A DNA stretch of 64,000 bases from contig NZ_JAKCPW010000001.1 of NCBI RefSeq assembly GCF_021440085.1, positions 434,001-498,000 on the forward strand, given 5' to 3'. Position 1 is the first letter of the stretch. Each line of letters starts with the position of its first letter. Below are positions 17,549 through 24,705 of this stretch, piece by piece. The notes beneath the pieces are model-generated. The model was given only the letters and a program-made list of their open reading frames with translations. It was not told where the DNA came from and did no database searches. Source of the DNA: Dyadobacter sp. CY261. Lineage in GTDB: Bacteria; Bacteroidota; Bacteroidia; Cytophagales; Spirosomataceae. Made by a program: the position numbers and the translations under genes.

Positions 17549-18107
17549 TTTTAATCCGGATCTCCTGAGGCGCGGCTTCGTCCCCGCCGAAATAGGGAAG
17601 TAACTTGTAAGCAATGCCGACGCCACCCGAACAGTGGCGCGGCATTGTTGTTTCTATACCGCGGTAGGTGAAAACATAGGAGTTATCGCGAATGTCGATG
17701 CGGAAGCTGGTGAGTTCATTGAGTTCAGCCGTGCCCAGTTCGCGTTCCTGGCGTACGCCATTGACATATATGTATGCATAAATGCGTAGCGCACCCTCCC
17801 GCCAGTTCCAGCCGATACGTGCGCTGTTGTTCTGGTGTTGCGAGCTGCAATCCGAAAAGCCATAGAGCTTATTGATATCGTTCTGATTCTCGGGGACAGC
17901 GTTTTTATAAACACAACTACTATCGAATATCGCTTGAAAACGCATTGAAGAGGCTGTAAACGGCGTGTTCAGGTTGCGGTCGACTTCATGATTGCCCGCC
18001 TGAATGGTGTACGTGATAAAATCATCCCCAAAACTGGGCGTGTTGCCAATCCATTCACAGGAAACGGCGCCGACCAGGAGGAAAAGCGCCACTATATATC
18101 GTTTCAT
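17535..18107 (-). CDS. Hypothetical lipoprotein
   Basis: A 190-residue protein beginning at the ATG at 18107, which precedes a lipoprotein signal peptide with lipobox VGAVSC. The mature region contains four further Cys residues and alternating polar strands, suggesting a small secreted beta domain; no family was recognised. It overlaps the 3' end of treZ by 14 bases on the opposite strand, so the two transcripts converge with no room for a separate terminator. Confidence 0.8.
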   Translation of the reverse strand: MKRYIVALFLLVGAVSCEWIGNTPSFGDDFITYTIQAGNHEVDRNLNTPFTASSMRFQAIFDSSCVYKNAVPENQNDINKLYGFSDCSSQHQNNSARIGWNWREGALRIYAYIYVNGVRQERELGTAELNELTSFRIDIRDNSYVFTYRGIETTMPRHCSGGVGIAYKLLPYFGGDEAAPQEIRIKIRNL

Positions 18108-18296
18108 CCGTTCTCGTTTTAGAGGTTTTGAGCTGCGCTGCGGCCGTGATCCAGCATAGGAACGTATTATCTGACTAAAAATTGAGGGACGGGCACCACA
18201 GTTCGTATTTCGACAAATGGTGTCAGTCTTACACATTTTTTGAGTAAGACGATGGAATTGCTGCTTTATTGAAAGGCAACAATTTTATAATGAACT

Positions 18297-19736
18297 ATGG
18301 CAGAACAGCAAAGGTACAATCTTCGCATCGGCTTATTTGGCATTGGGCTGGAAGCTTATTGGGGACAATTCGAGGGGCTTGAAGTGAGGTTGAGAGGCTA
18401 TGTCGATGTGGTGGAAGGGCGACTGGGTGGCTACGGAGCCGAGATTGTGAACCTCGGGCTGATCGACACCCCTGAAAAAGCACTGGCGGCAGGGCACCGT
18501 TTCCGGCAGGAAGATGTGGATCTGATTTTCCTATATGTAACGACTTACGCATTATCCTCGACCGTGCTGCCCGTTGTAGCCCGTGCCAAAGTGCCCGTGA
18601 TTGTGCTGAACCTCTCACCCGCGCCAGCGATCGATTACAGCTGGTTCAATGCCCTCGGCGACCGCACGCGCATGACAGGGGAATGGCTTGCCTACTGTTC
18701 CGCATGCCCCGTGCCGGAGATAGCGAACGTGTTCCGGCGCTCCCGCATTCCGTTTTACCAGATCACCGGCACGCTGAATGACGACCCGGAGGTGTGGCGG
18801 GAAGTACGTGAGTGGATCGAGGCGGCAAAGGTGGCGCACACAATGTATCACAACCGCCTGGGTGTAATGGGTAACTATTATGGCGGGATGCTTGATATTT
18901 ACTCCGACCTCACATTGCAATGTGCCACATTTGGCGGGCATGTCGAAATCATTGAAGTTGATGAATTGTCGGCCCTGCGCGAAGCCGTTTCGGAAGAGGA
19001 GACGGATGCCACGTTGCAAATCTTTGCCAGTACCTTCGACATACAACCCGATTGCTCCGATTACGAGTTGCGCCGCGCCGCACGCACTGCTTCCGCATTG
19101 GAAAAGCTTGTTGAAATACACCAGCTTGGCTCTATGGCCTATTACCACAAAGGAACCGGCAACCCCCTGAATGAGGACACCATGAGTTCGGTGATCCTCG
19201 GTAATTCGCTTCTTACAGCCCGCGGCATTCCGGTTGCGGGGGAATACGAGGTGAAGAATGCACAGGCAATGAAAATCATGGATGCTTTTGGTGTAGGGGG
19301 CTCTTTTACAGAATATTATGCCATGGATTTCAAAGACGATGTCGTGCTGATGGGGCACGATGGCCCCGGGCACATTGCCATTGCCCAAGGAAAAACCAAA
19401 GTGAAGCCTCTGTACGTATACCATGGTAAAGTGGGCAATGGCCTTTCGGTAGAAATGAGCGTCGCGCATGGTCCGGTGACGTTGCTGTCAGTGGTAGAGA
19501 CGGTGGACGGAAAGGTGATGCTACTGGTCGCGGAGGGAGAATCAGTACCCGGGCCTGTTCTGGAAATCGGGAACACGAATAGTCGCTACCAGTTTTCGAT
19601 CGGAGCCAAGCGGTTTGTGGAGCAATGGAACAGTCATGGACCTGCGCACCATTGCGCGGTGGGCATCGGGCACATTTCTTCGAAAATCGGTAAGCTGGGA
19701 AAACTGCTGGGAATTGAGACCGTGTCGGTGTGTTAG
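18297..19736 (+). CDS. L-arabinose/L-fucose isomerase-family protein
   Basis: A 479-residue cytoplasmic protein of the arabinose isomerase fold: an N-terminal Rossmann-like domain (RIGLFGIGLEAYW), a middle domain with the AraA-like YHNRLGVMGNYYGGM and GNPLNEDTMSSV segments, and C-terminal HHCAVGIGH, which matches the metal/substrate region of AraA-like proteins. True arabinose isomerases are about 500 residues; metal-ligand Glu and His positions appear present (EYEVKNA, GIGH). No arabinose transport, kinase or epimerase genes lie nearby, so the sugar isomerised could differ. It stands alone, preceded by the divergent lipoprotein gene. Confidence 0.8.
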   Translation: MAEQQRYNLRIGLFGIGLEAYWGQFEGLEVRLRGYVDVVEGRLGGYGAEIVNLGLIDTPEKALAAGHRFRQEDVDLIFLYVTTYALSSTVLPVVARAKVPVIVLNLSPAPAIDYSWFNALGDRTRMTGEWLAYCSACPVPEIANVFRRSRIPFYQITGTLNDDPEVWREVREWIEAAKVAHTMYHNRLGVMGNYYGGMLDIYSDLTLQCATFGGHVEIIEVDELSALREAVSEEETDATLQIFASTFDIQPDCSDYELRRAARTASALEKLVEIHQLGSMAYYHKGTGNPLNEDTMSSVILGNSLLTARGIPVAGEYEVKNAQAMKIMDAFGVGGSFTEYYAMDFKDDVVLMGHDGPGHIAIAQGKTKVKPLYVYHGKVGNGLSVEMSVAHGPVTLLSVVETVDGKVMLLVAEGESVPGPVLEIGNTNSRYQFSIGAKRFVEQWNSHGPAHHCAVGIGHISSKIGKLGKLLGIETVSVC

Positions 19737-19770
19737 TCGCCTTATCGCTGAACGGGAATGGTAAGGGCAT

Positions 19771-19809
19771 AAAAAAACGAAGTCCGGATGATCTTTCATG
19801 CGGACTTCG
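19771..19809 (-). terminator. Rho-independent terminator of the 55-residue gene
   Basis: A nine-base perfect stem (CGAAGTCCG at 19778-19786 pairing with CGGACTTCG at 19801-19809) is followed, on the minus strand, by a run of seven T (19771-19777). It lies 40 bases after the stop of the small minus-strand gene at 19850-20017, which supports that gene being transcribed on its own. Confidence 0.85.
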
Positions 19810-19849
19810 CTCAACTTAGGAACCATTTAATAAGGTGCTTCTATTGATG

Positions 19850-20017
19850 CTACCTCTGCTGTTTTCCCAGACTGTGACGTTGTTTTTGGTTACTGGTAAG
19901 ATTATCACCTTTCACCATTTCTTCTTCACTACGCCTGCTGTCCAGATTGTCTTTGTTTTCAGGTCGGCTCTGGACCTGGCCTTTCGGCATGGTTCCTGAA
20001 CTTTGTGATTGCTTCAT
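19850..20017 (-). CDS. Small hydrophilic hypothetical protein (55 residues)
   Basis: ATG at 20017, TAG at 19850. The product is 55 residues, highly charged and polar (many Gln, Ser, Lys, Glu, Arg), without Cys or hydrophobic core, so probably disordered. It contains a short segment RPENKDNLDSRRSEEE; similar hydrophilic small proteins occur in related Cytophagales genomes from memory, but I cannot confirm homology. A strong terminator follows on the same strand. It fills an otherwise empty 380-base gap. Confidence 0.65.
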   Translation of the reverse strand: MKQSQSSGTMPKGQVQSRPENKDNLDSRRSEEEMVKGDNLTSNQKQRHSLGKQQR

Positions 20018-20118
20018 GACAATTTTTCTAAATGGTTATGTCTTATATTATCTAAATATTGTGCCAAAGTTGGCAATAATTGTATGCCAAAAGTGATGGT
20101 GGATGCGGATAAAGTCTA

Positions 20119-21282
20119 TCAAACCCTTCTTGAACCCTCGTAAAGTTCGTATTCCAGCAGCCTGCAATCGATTTTTCCTGAGTAAAACTCAATCCTGCGC
20201 TTGGCTTTCAGCCCGATTTTCTTGGCCAGATCCAGGTTGCCGGTAAACACGTACCCGAAATATCCCCCACATTTCTGTTTCATAAAATCACCAATCCGGG
20301 CATAAGTTTCTTCAAGTTCGCCGATTTCGCCAAGACGCTCTCCGTATTCGGGATTAATAAAAAAGACACCCTTATTATCCTGAGGCACTTCTGAATCTGC
20401 AAAATCACAAACGTCGAATTCGATCATATTGGCCACACCGGCGGCGATCGCATTCTTTCTGGCATTGGCAATTGCATTCAGGTCATGATCCGTAGCAATG
20501 ATGCGTGCTTTTGGTGCTTCAATGATCTGTGCTTCCAGTTTGTCCTGTTCGGCATAATACACTTCCTGGTCATACCCAAGCAAATGCATGAACGAGTAAT
20601 TATCCCTGAAAAGCCCCGGACGGCTATTAGTGGCGATCAATGCGGCCTCGATGGCGAGCGTGCCCGAACCGCACATCGGGTTGAGGAATGCTGAGTTCCG
20701 GTCCCACTGGCTGGCGAAAATGGTAGCGGAAGCCAGCGCTTCGAGCATGGGTGCTTTGCCTGGGATTTTGCGGTATCCATGTCGCGCCACCGATTCGCCT
20801 GAGGTATCGATGAAGGTCTCCGCCCGGTCGTCCTTCCAGAACAGATGCACCACAGCCCCCTTCAACTCCGAGCCCGTCGATGGCCTTACGCCCTTCTTGT
20901 CGCGCAGCCTGTCGACAATCGCATCCTTCACACGCAGGTTCGCGAACATCGTGTTATTGACCGTATCGGTCATGACGTTGCTGGTGACCGAAAAATATGC
21001 ATCCGCAGCCAGGATATCCTCCCATTGCATGTTCGAAAGGAAGCGGTAAACATCGTCAGGATGCCGCGCGCTGAATGTGCCGAGGCTATACAGCACCTGA
21101 CTCGCGCAATAGAGATTGAGGTTCAGTTTGATGCAGTCATTGACTGTGCCGCGGAGCTGCACCCCCGTTGCGAAGGTCTCCGCTACCTGGTAACCAAGCG
21201 CTGTCACCTCTTTCTCAAGATATGGCGCAAGGCGTTTGTAGCAGGTGATGACAATGGGGGCGGTAGTATTAAATAGGGACAT
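20119..21282 (-). CDS. THUMP-domain class I SAM methyltransferase (RlmL-type 23S rRNA guanine-N2 methyltransferase)
   Basis: A 387-residue protein: an N-terminal ferredoxin-like/THUMP RNA-binding region (about 1-150) followed by a UPF0020-type methyltransferase domain with FLNPMCGSGTLAIEAAL (SAM loop, about 200) and ATDHD. The catalytic motif IV, usually NPPYG in this family, reads NPEYGERLG here (about 312). By length it corresponds to the RlmL half of E. coli RlmKL, which modifies G2445 of 23S rRNA. It is monocistronic; a second methyltransferase domain (RlmK) is absent. Confidence 0.85.
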   Translation of the reverse strand: MSLFNTTAPIVITCYKRLAPYLEKEVTALGYQVAETFATGVQLRGTVNDCIKLNLNLYCASQVLYSLGTFSARHPDDVYRFLSNMQWEDILAADAYFSVTSNVMTDTVNNTMFANLRVKDAIVDRLRDKKGVRPSTGSELKGAVVHLFWKDDRAETFIDTSGESVARHGYRKIPGKAPMLEALASATIFASQWDRNSAFLNPMCGSGTLAIEAALIATNSRPGLFRDNYSFMHLLGYDQEVYYAEQDKLEAQIIEAPKARIIATDHDLNAIANARKNAIAAGVANMIEFDVCDFADSEVPQDNKGVFFINPEYGERLGEIGELEETYARIGDFMKQKCGGYFGYVFTGNLDLAKKIGLKAKRRIEFYSGKIDCRLLEYELYEGSRRV

Positions 21283-21335
21283 TGGATAAGAACTTTCAAC
21301 TTTGTGCGCAAAACTACCGCATTACAGGAAGCAAA

Positions 21336-22244
21336 TCAGTACTCTTCACCGATTAATTCATGATTGAGCCTCGCGCCGGCAGTGGTACCGGATGCCATTG
21401 CCCCTGTTAAACCCCTGAATGCACCACTGTTATCGCCCGCGGCGTAAATACCTGCAACGCTGGTTTTCTGTGCTTCATCGACTTTGATAAACCCTTGCGG
21501 CGTAAGTGCGCAACCCAGTTCTTCGGGTAATAAGGAATGCTGGACAAATGCGGGCCGATGGTACAATGCGGTGATTTCGCGACTGGAACCGTCGCTGAGG
21601 TGCAAAGTGTTGAGATATCCGTCCTCGTGAACCAACGAAGCAATAGGCGTCTCAACGATTTCCGCACCGAAAGCGAGCATTTTCTCCCGGGTTATTTCGT
21701 CAAATGTCGCAGCACCATTGGTATAAAGCGTAAGGGAAGCGGTCCAGTGTCGGATCATGCGCACGTATTCGAGCGCCATTTCACCGTTGATGAGCACGCC
21801 GGTGCGGGCGTCGCTGTATTCGTAGCCGTGACAATAGGGGCAATGGATGGCGCTGATGCCCCAACTTTCCGCAAAACCAGGGATTTCGGGTATCAGATCG
21901 CGGATGCCCGTCGCGAAAATGATTTTTTTAGCTTGTATTAAGAGGCCGTCGTCGGTACCAAGTAAAAATGCACCATCACTTCCTGATGCCGAGGTTATGA
22001 GCCCGGTGCGCAGGCTCACGGTCGGGTAGGCAAGTACCTGCTCGCGTGCGAGGGCGGATATTTCAGCAGGTGTTTTCCCGTCGTGGGTGATCAGGTTGTG
22101 CGAATGCGGCGTCTGGCGGTTGCAGGGTTTACCGCTGTCGATGATGGCCACCTTGCGTCGGGCACGGCCGAGCGTCATCGCCGCCGAAAGCCCAGCGTAG
22201 CTGCCGCCAATAATGGCAACGTCGAAATGTTGTTGATCAATCAT
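21336..22244 (-). CDS. NAD(P)/FAD-dependent oxidoreductase, thioredoxin-reductase-like
   Basis: A 302-residue flavoprotein. The FAD-binding GGSYAGLSAA begins at residue 10, the central region has HCPYCHG (a CxxC resembling the redox centre of thioredoxin reductases), and the C-terminal FAD motif is IYAAGDNSG. The start at 22244 is preferred over the in-frame ATG at 22289 because a perfect operator-like palindrome lies just upstream at 22260-22279. The preceding gene is a TetR regulator, whose own promoter carries the same operator. A role in reducing a thiol substrate or a small molecule under TetR control is likely; the substrate is unknown. Confidence 0.88.
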   Translation of the reverse strand: MIDQQHFDVAIIGGSYAGLSAAMTLGRARRKVAIIDSGKPCNRQTPHSHNLITHDGKTPAEISALAREQVLAYPTVSLRTGLITSASGSDGAFLLGTDDGLLIQAKKIIFATGIRDLIPEIPGFAESWGISAIHCPYCHGYEYSDARTGVLINGEMALEYVRMIRHWTASLTLYTNGAATFDEITREKMLAFGAEIVETPIASLVHEDGYLNTLHLSDGSSREITALYHRPAFVQHSLLPEELGCALTPQGFIKVDEAQKTSVAGIYAAGDNSGAFRGLTGAMASGTTAGARLNHELIGEEY

Positions 22245-22259
22245 ATTGAATTTATACGA

Positions 22260-22279
22260 ATGTCTCAAAAATGAGACAT
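22260..22279. promoter_or_regulatory. Predicted TetR operator in front of oxidoreductase gene
   Basis: ATGTCTCA-AAAA-TGAGACAT is a perfect inverted repeat with eight-base arms. It ends 16 bases before the oxidoreductase ATG and matches, in register, 16 of 20 bases of a second site in front of the tetR gene. Confidence 0.75.
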
Positions 22280-22295
22280 GGTTGGACAAAAAATT

Positions 22296-22850
22296 TTAAA
22301 TACCTATCCCTTTACTGAAAGAAAACCAGGCAAGCTGCCGTGCTGCCGGGCGATCGATGGAGCCTTTTTGTTGGGAATTAATAAACACCACTACCACACT
22401 CTGAAAAAAGTTATGGATCCAGTCAACCGTCATGGTTTGATGAATAACCCCCTTTGCGAGCAATACCTGCAAATTTCCTTTCCAAAGCTCAAAAGTGTGA
22501 TCGTACTCCGAGCATTGTTCATTGGCGGCCTGGTGTTTGTGGTCGTGGAGCGTGTGTAATTTATGTAAAAATGTGTTTTTCGAACCACAGTCCAGCCCGG
22601 CGTAAAACATGCCTTCCAGCCGTTCTAATGGGCTTTCCGAAGCGTAGTAAGCATTAGTTATCGCTATTTCACAAGCCCTGCGGATCTCCTTCTGACATTT
22701 ATCCATCAGTTCCTTCCGGTCTTTGAAATACCGGTGCAAAGTCCTCCGCGTCACCTGCGCCTGATCCGCCACTTTTTCCAGCGGGGCAGACAGGTCTTCA
22801 TTAAAAATCAGGATCGCAGCGTCAATAATGCTTTGCTCGGTGTCTCTCAT
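22296..22850 (-). CDS. TetR/AcrR family transcriptional regulator
   Basis: A 184-residue repressor-type protein. The N-terminal 50 residues form the TetR helix-turn-helix (IIDAAILIF, LEKVADQAQVTRRTLHRYFKDR); the rest is the variable helical ligand-binding domain with several His and Cys. The frame can begin at TTG 22859, but the ATG at 22850 fits better with the operator 20 bases upstream. It lies upstream of, and in the same direction as, the oxidoreductase it probably controls, and carries an operator at its own promoter, indicating autoregulation. Confidence 0.9.
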   Translation of the reverse strand: MRDTEQSIIDAAILIFNEDLSAPLEKVADQAQVTRRTLHRYFKDRKELMDKCQKEIRRACEIAITNAYYASESPLERLEGMFYAGLDCGSKNTFLHKLHTLHDHKHQAANEQCSEYDHTFELWKGNLQVLLAKGVIHQTMTVDWIHNFFQSVVVVFINSQQKGSIDRPAARQLAWFSFSKGIGI

Positions 22851-22870
22851 GATGGGCAAATGTAAGTATT

Positions 22871-22890
22871 GTGTCTCAAATGTGTGACAT
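22871..22890. promoter_or_regulatory. Predicted TetR operator (autoregulatory site)
   Basis: GTGTCTCAAATGTGTGACAT is an imperfect inverted repeat that aligns without gaps to the perfect palindrome at 22260-22279 with 16 of 20 identities. Its position just upstream of the tetR start is typical of an autorepression site. Confidence 0.65.
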
Positions 22891-23177
22891 ATTGCTCAAT
22901 TTTCTTTTTCAGGCATCATTTTCATTCTACGGGGCGGTCGGTAAGATTGGCTACCAATAAACGCGTTTGAACCATTTAAAAATTCTTCCATTGCCGTTTG
23001 AAAATGTTTCCCGGTTGGCTGCGTGCTCACTTGCTAAGGGTAATCTTTAAAAATTCATGACGAGAATGTGGAAAGGCATTCGGTTTCGAGTTTGCGTTTT
23101 CCTTGCTGCAATGCAGCATCATAAAATTATCAGTGGTCATAATCTTGATGGCATCCAACGGTATACTTGGAAACAAT
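22891..23177. other. Divergent intergenic region
   Basis: Promoter-bearing space between tetR (minus) and the glycosyltransferase gene (plus). Apart from the operator at its left edge I see no repeat, RNA gene or conserved small frame; two short in-frame extensions of the glycosyltransferase gene lie at its right edge. Confidence 0.5.
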
Positions 23178-24653
23178 ATGAAGTTAAAAAATGCTCTCGT
23201 TTACAAACCCAACACAGCTGGCTGGATTTTGACGATCTCCTTCATCTCGATGACTTTCATTCCCAGGTCGCTGGATGACACTATGTTCGTCGACGGCCTG
23301 GCTTATGCCGCCATTGCCAGGAACATGTCACACGGGCTGGGTTCATTCTGGCAACCGCACTTTGCTGACTCTTTCTGGTTAACTTTCAATAACCGATGTC
23401 CGTTCTTCTGTGAGCATCCGCCATTGATGTTTGGAATGCAGGCTGCGTTGTTTTGGCTATTCGGCGATACGACCTTTGTGGAGAATTTTTACAATCTTCT
23501 GGTGCTGGTGGCAACCGTGTTACTGCTATCCGGCGTATGGCGGTTATTGCTCAGAGACAACGATTTCGTACGGAAGCAAACATGGTTTCCGGTCATGATG
23601 TGGTATGGGCTTCGGGTTGTTTGGTGGAGCATGCCGAATAATTTGCTTGACTCCACAATGGCTGTTTTTTGCCTGGCATCCGTATGCTTGCAATTAAAGG
23701 CATTCGAAAAAAATCGGCAAACCTTTTATCTTTTGGTTTCAGCCGGGATGATTGTATGCGCTGGACTTACCAAAGGTCCGGTGGGTCTGTTTCCGATAGC
23801 ATTCCCATTATTATACGGATTTGTCTACGAAAGGCGGGAGCTTATTACTGCACTTCTAAGATCGTTGGCCCTTTTTCTCACGGTCGCTTTGATCTTTTCG
23901 ATGATCTTGCTGAACGCACCGGCCTGGGTTTTACTCAGTAACTATTTTGAAGGTCAGGTGGTTTCGGCCCTTTTAGGCCACAGAGAAAAAGTCAGTAATG
24001 ATTGGACCGCCCATTTCTATCTGGCGCGATTACTATTCTTTAATATTGTTCCTCATCTCGCCATTTTGTTGGTATTGAAATTAATCGGAAAACGATTAAA
24101 GCTTGAAGGGACGATTCGGCAAAGTTCTAAGAAACTCGGTGCCCTCGCATTGTTAACCTCAGCCCTGATTGTTTTGCCTATGCTGGCGAGTGTGAAGCAG
24201 GGCGACTATTATTTAATGCCGGCCATGCCGTTTGTGGGGCTGTTTTTTGCGGCTATCACTGTTGATGTAGTCCAGGCAATATTTTCGAGAATCACCGTTG
24301 TGTCTTGGACTATCATGGTCGGGATGTCGGTGCTTTTGGTGTGTACTATGGCTTATAAATTGTTGCATCAGGACCGTGACCCTACGTTTGAAATAGCGAA
24401 TGATCTTGCCCAAATCATTCCTTCGGGTTCCAAGATTTATTTGCCGGCCTCCATCTCCATGTGCTCGGAGATCCACACGCCATTCCAGAGATATGCGGGG
24501 CTTTCAATTGCCTTCAATGCCGGGGAAACGGATTATTCGTTTCTGGACAATCCCGAAAAGTGCGTGCTGGATTCTTTGCGCCGCACCGGTGAGTATCGGT
24601 TAACAGCGCTGCGACACGGTGCCTTTCTCGCAGTCAGGGGCCGTGAGCGTTAA
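23178..24653 (+). CDS. Membrane glycosyltransferase, GT39/ArnT-like
   Basis: A 491-residue polytopic protein (ORF could start 25 codons earlier, but the ATG at 23178 begins the conserved topology). The first periplasmic loop has DDTMFVDGLAY, the Asp-rich motif of polyprenyl-phosphate-dependent GT-C enzymes, and CEHPPLMF matches the HPP motif of the ArnT/PMT family. About ten hydrophobic helices follow, then a short soluble C-terminal domain. Such enzymes transfer a sugar from a lipid carrier to lipid A, proteins or glycans at the periplasmic side. It is monocistronic and closed by a strong terminator. Confidence 0.85.
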   Translation: MKLKNALVYKPNTAGWILTISFISMTFIPRSLDDTMFVDGLAYAAIARNMSHGLGSFWQPHFADSFWLTFNNRCPFFCEHPPLMFGMQAALFWLFGDTTFVENFYNLLVLVATVLLLSGVWRLLLRDNDFVRKQTWFPVMMWYGLRVVWWSMPNNLLDSTMAVFCLASVCLQLKAFEKNRQTFYLLVSAGMIVCAGLTKGPVGLFPIAFPLLYGFVYERRELITALLRSLALFLTVALIFSMILLNAPAWVLLSNYFEGQVVSALLGHREKVSNDWTAHFYLARLLFFNIVPHLAILLVLKLIGKRLKLEGTIRQSSKKLGALALLTSALIVLPMLASVKQGDYYLMPAMPFVGLFFAAITVDVVQAIFSRITVVSWTIMVGMSVLLVCTMAYKLLHQDRDPTFEIANDLAQIIPSGSKIYLPASISMCSEIHTPFQRYAGLSIAFNAGETDYSFLDNPEKCVLDSLRRTGEYRLTALRHGAFLAVRGRER

Positions 24654-24688
24654 AAATAAAGGCACCTCTCGCGAAGTGCCTTTATTTT
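24653..24688. terminator. Bidirectional rho-independent terminator
   Basis: A perfect 13-base inverted repeat (AAAATAAAGGCAC and GTGCCTTTATTTT, ten-base loop) lies between two convergent genes and has A/T runs on both sides, so it can end the glycosyltransferase and the cytochrome transcripts. Confidence 0.9.
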
Positions 24689-24705
24689 AAAATTCAAAAC
24701 ATACA

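Noticed and set aside
18615..19469. Minus-strand frame of 284 codons opposite the isomerase-like gene
   Set aside because: The plus strand carries continuous arabinose-isomerase-type sequence; the antisense frame is His/Cys-rich shadow.
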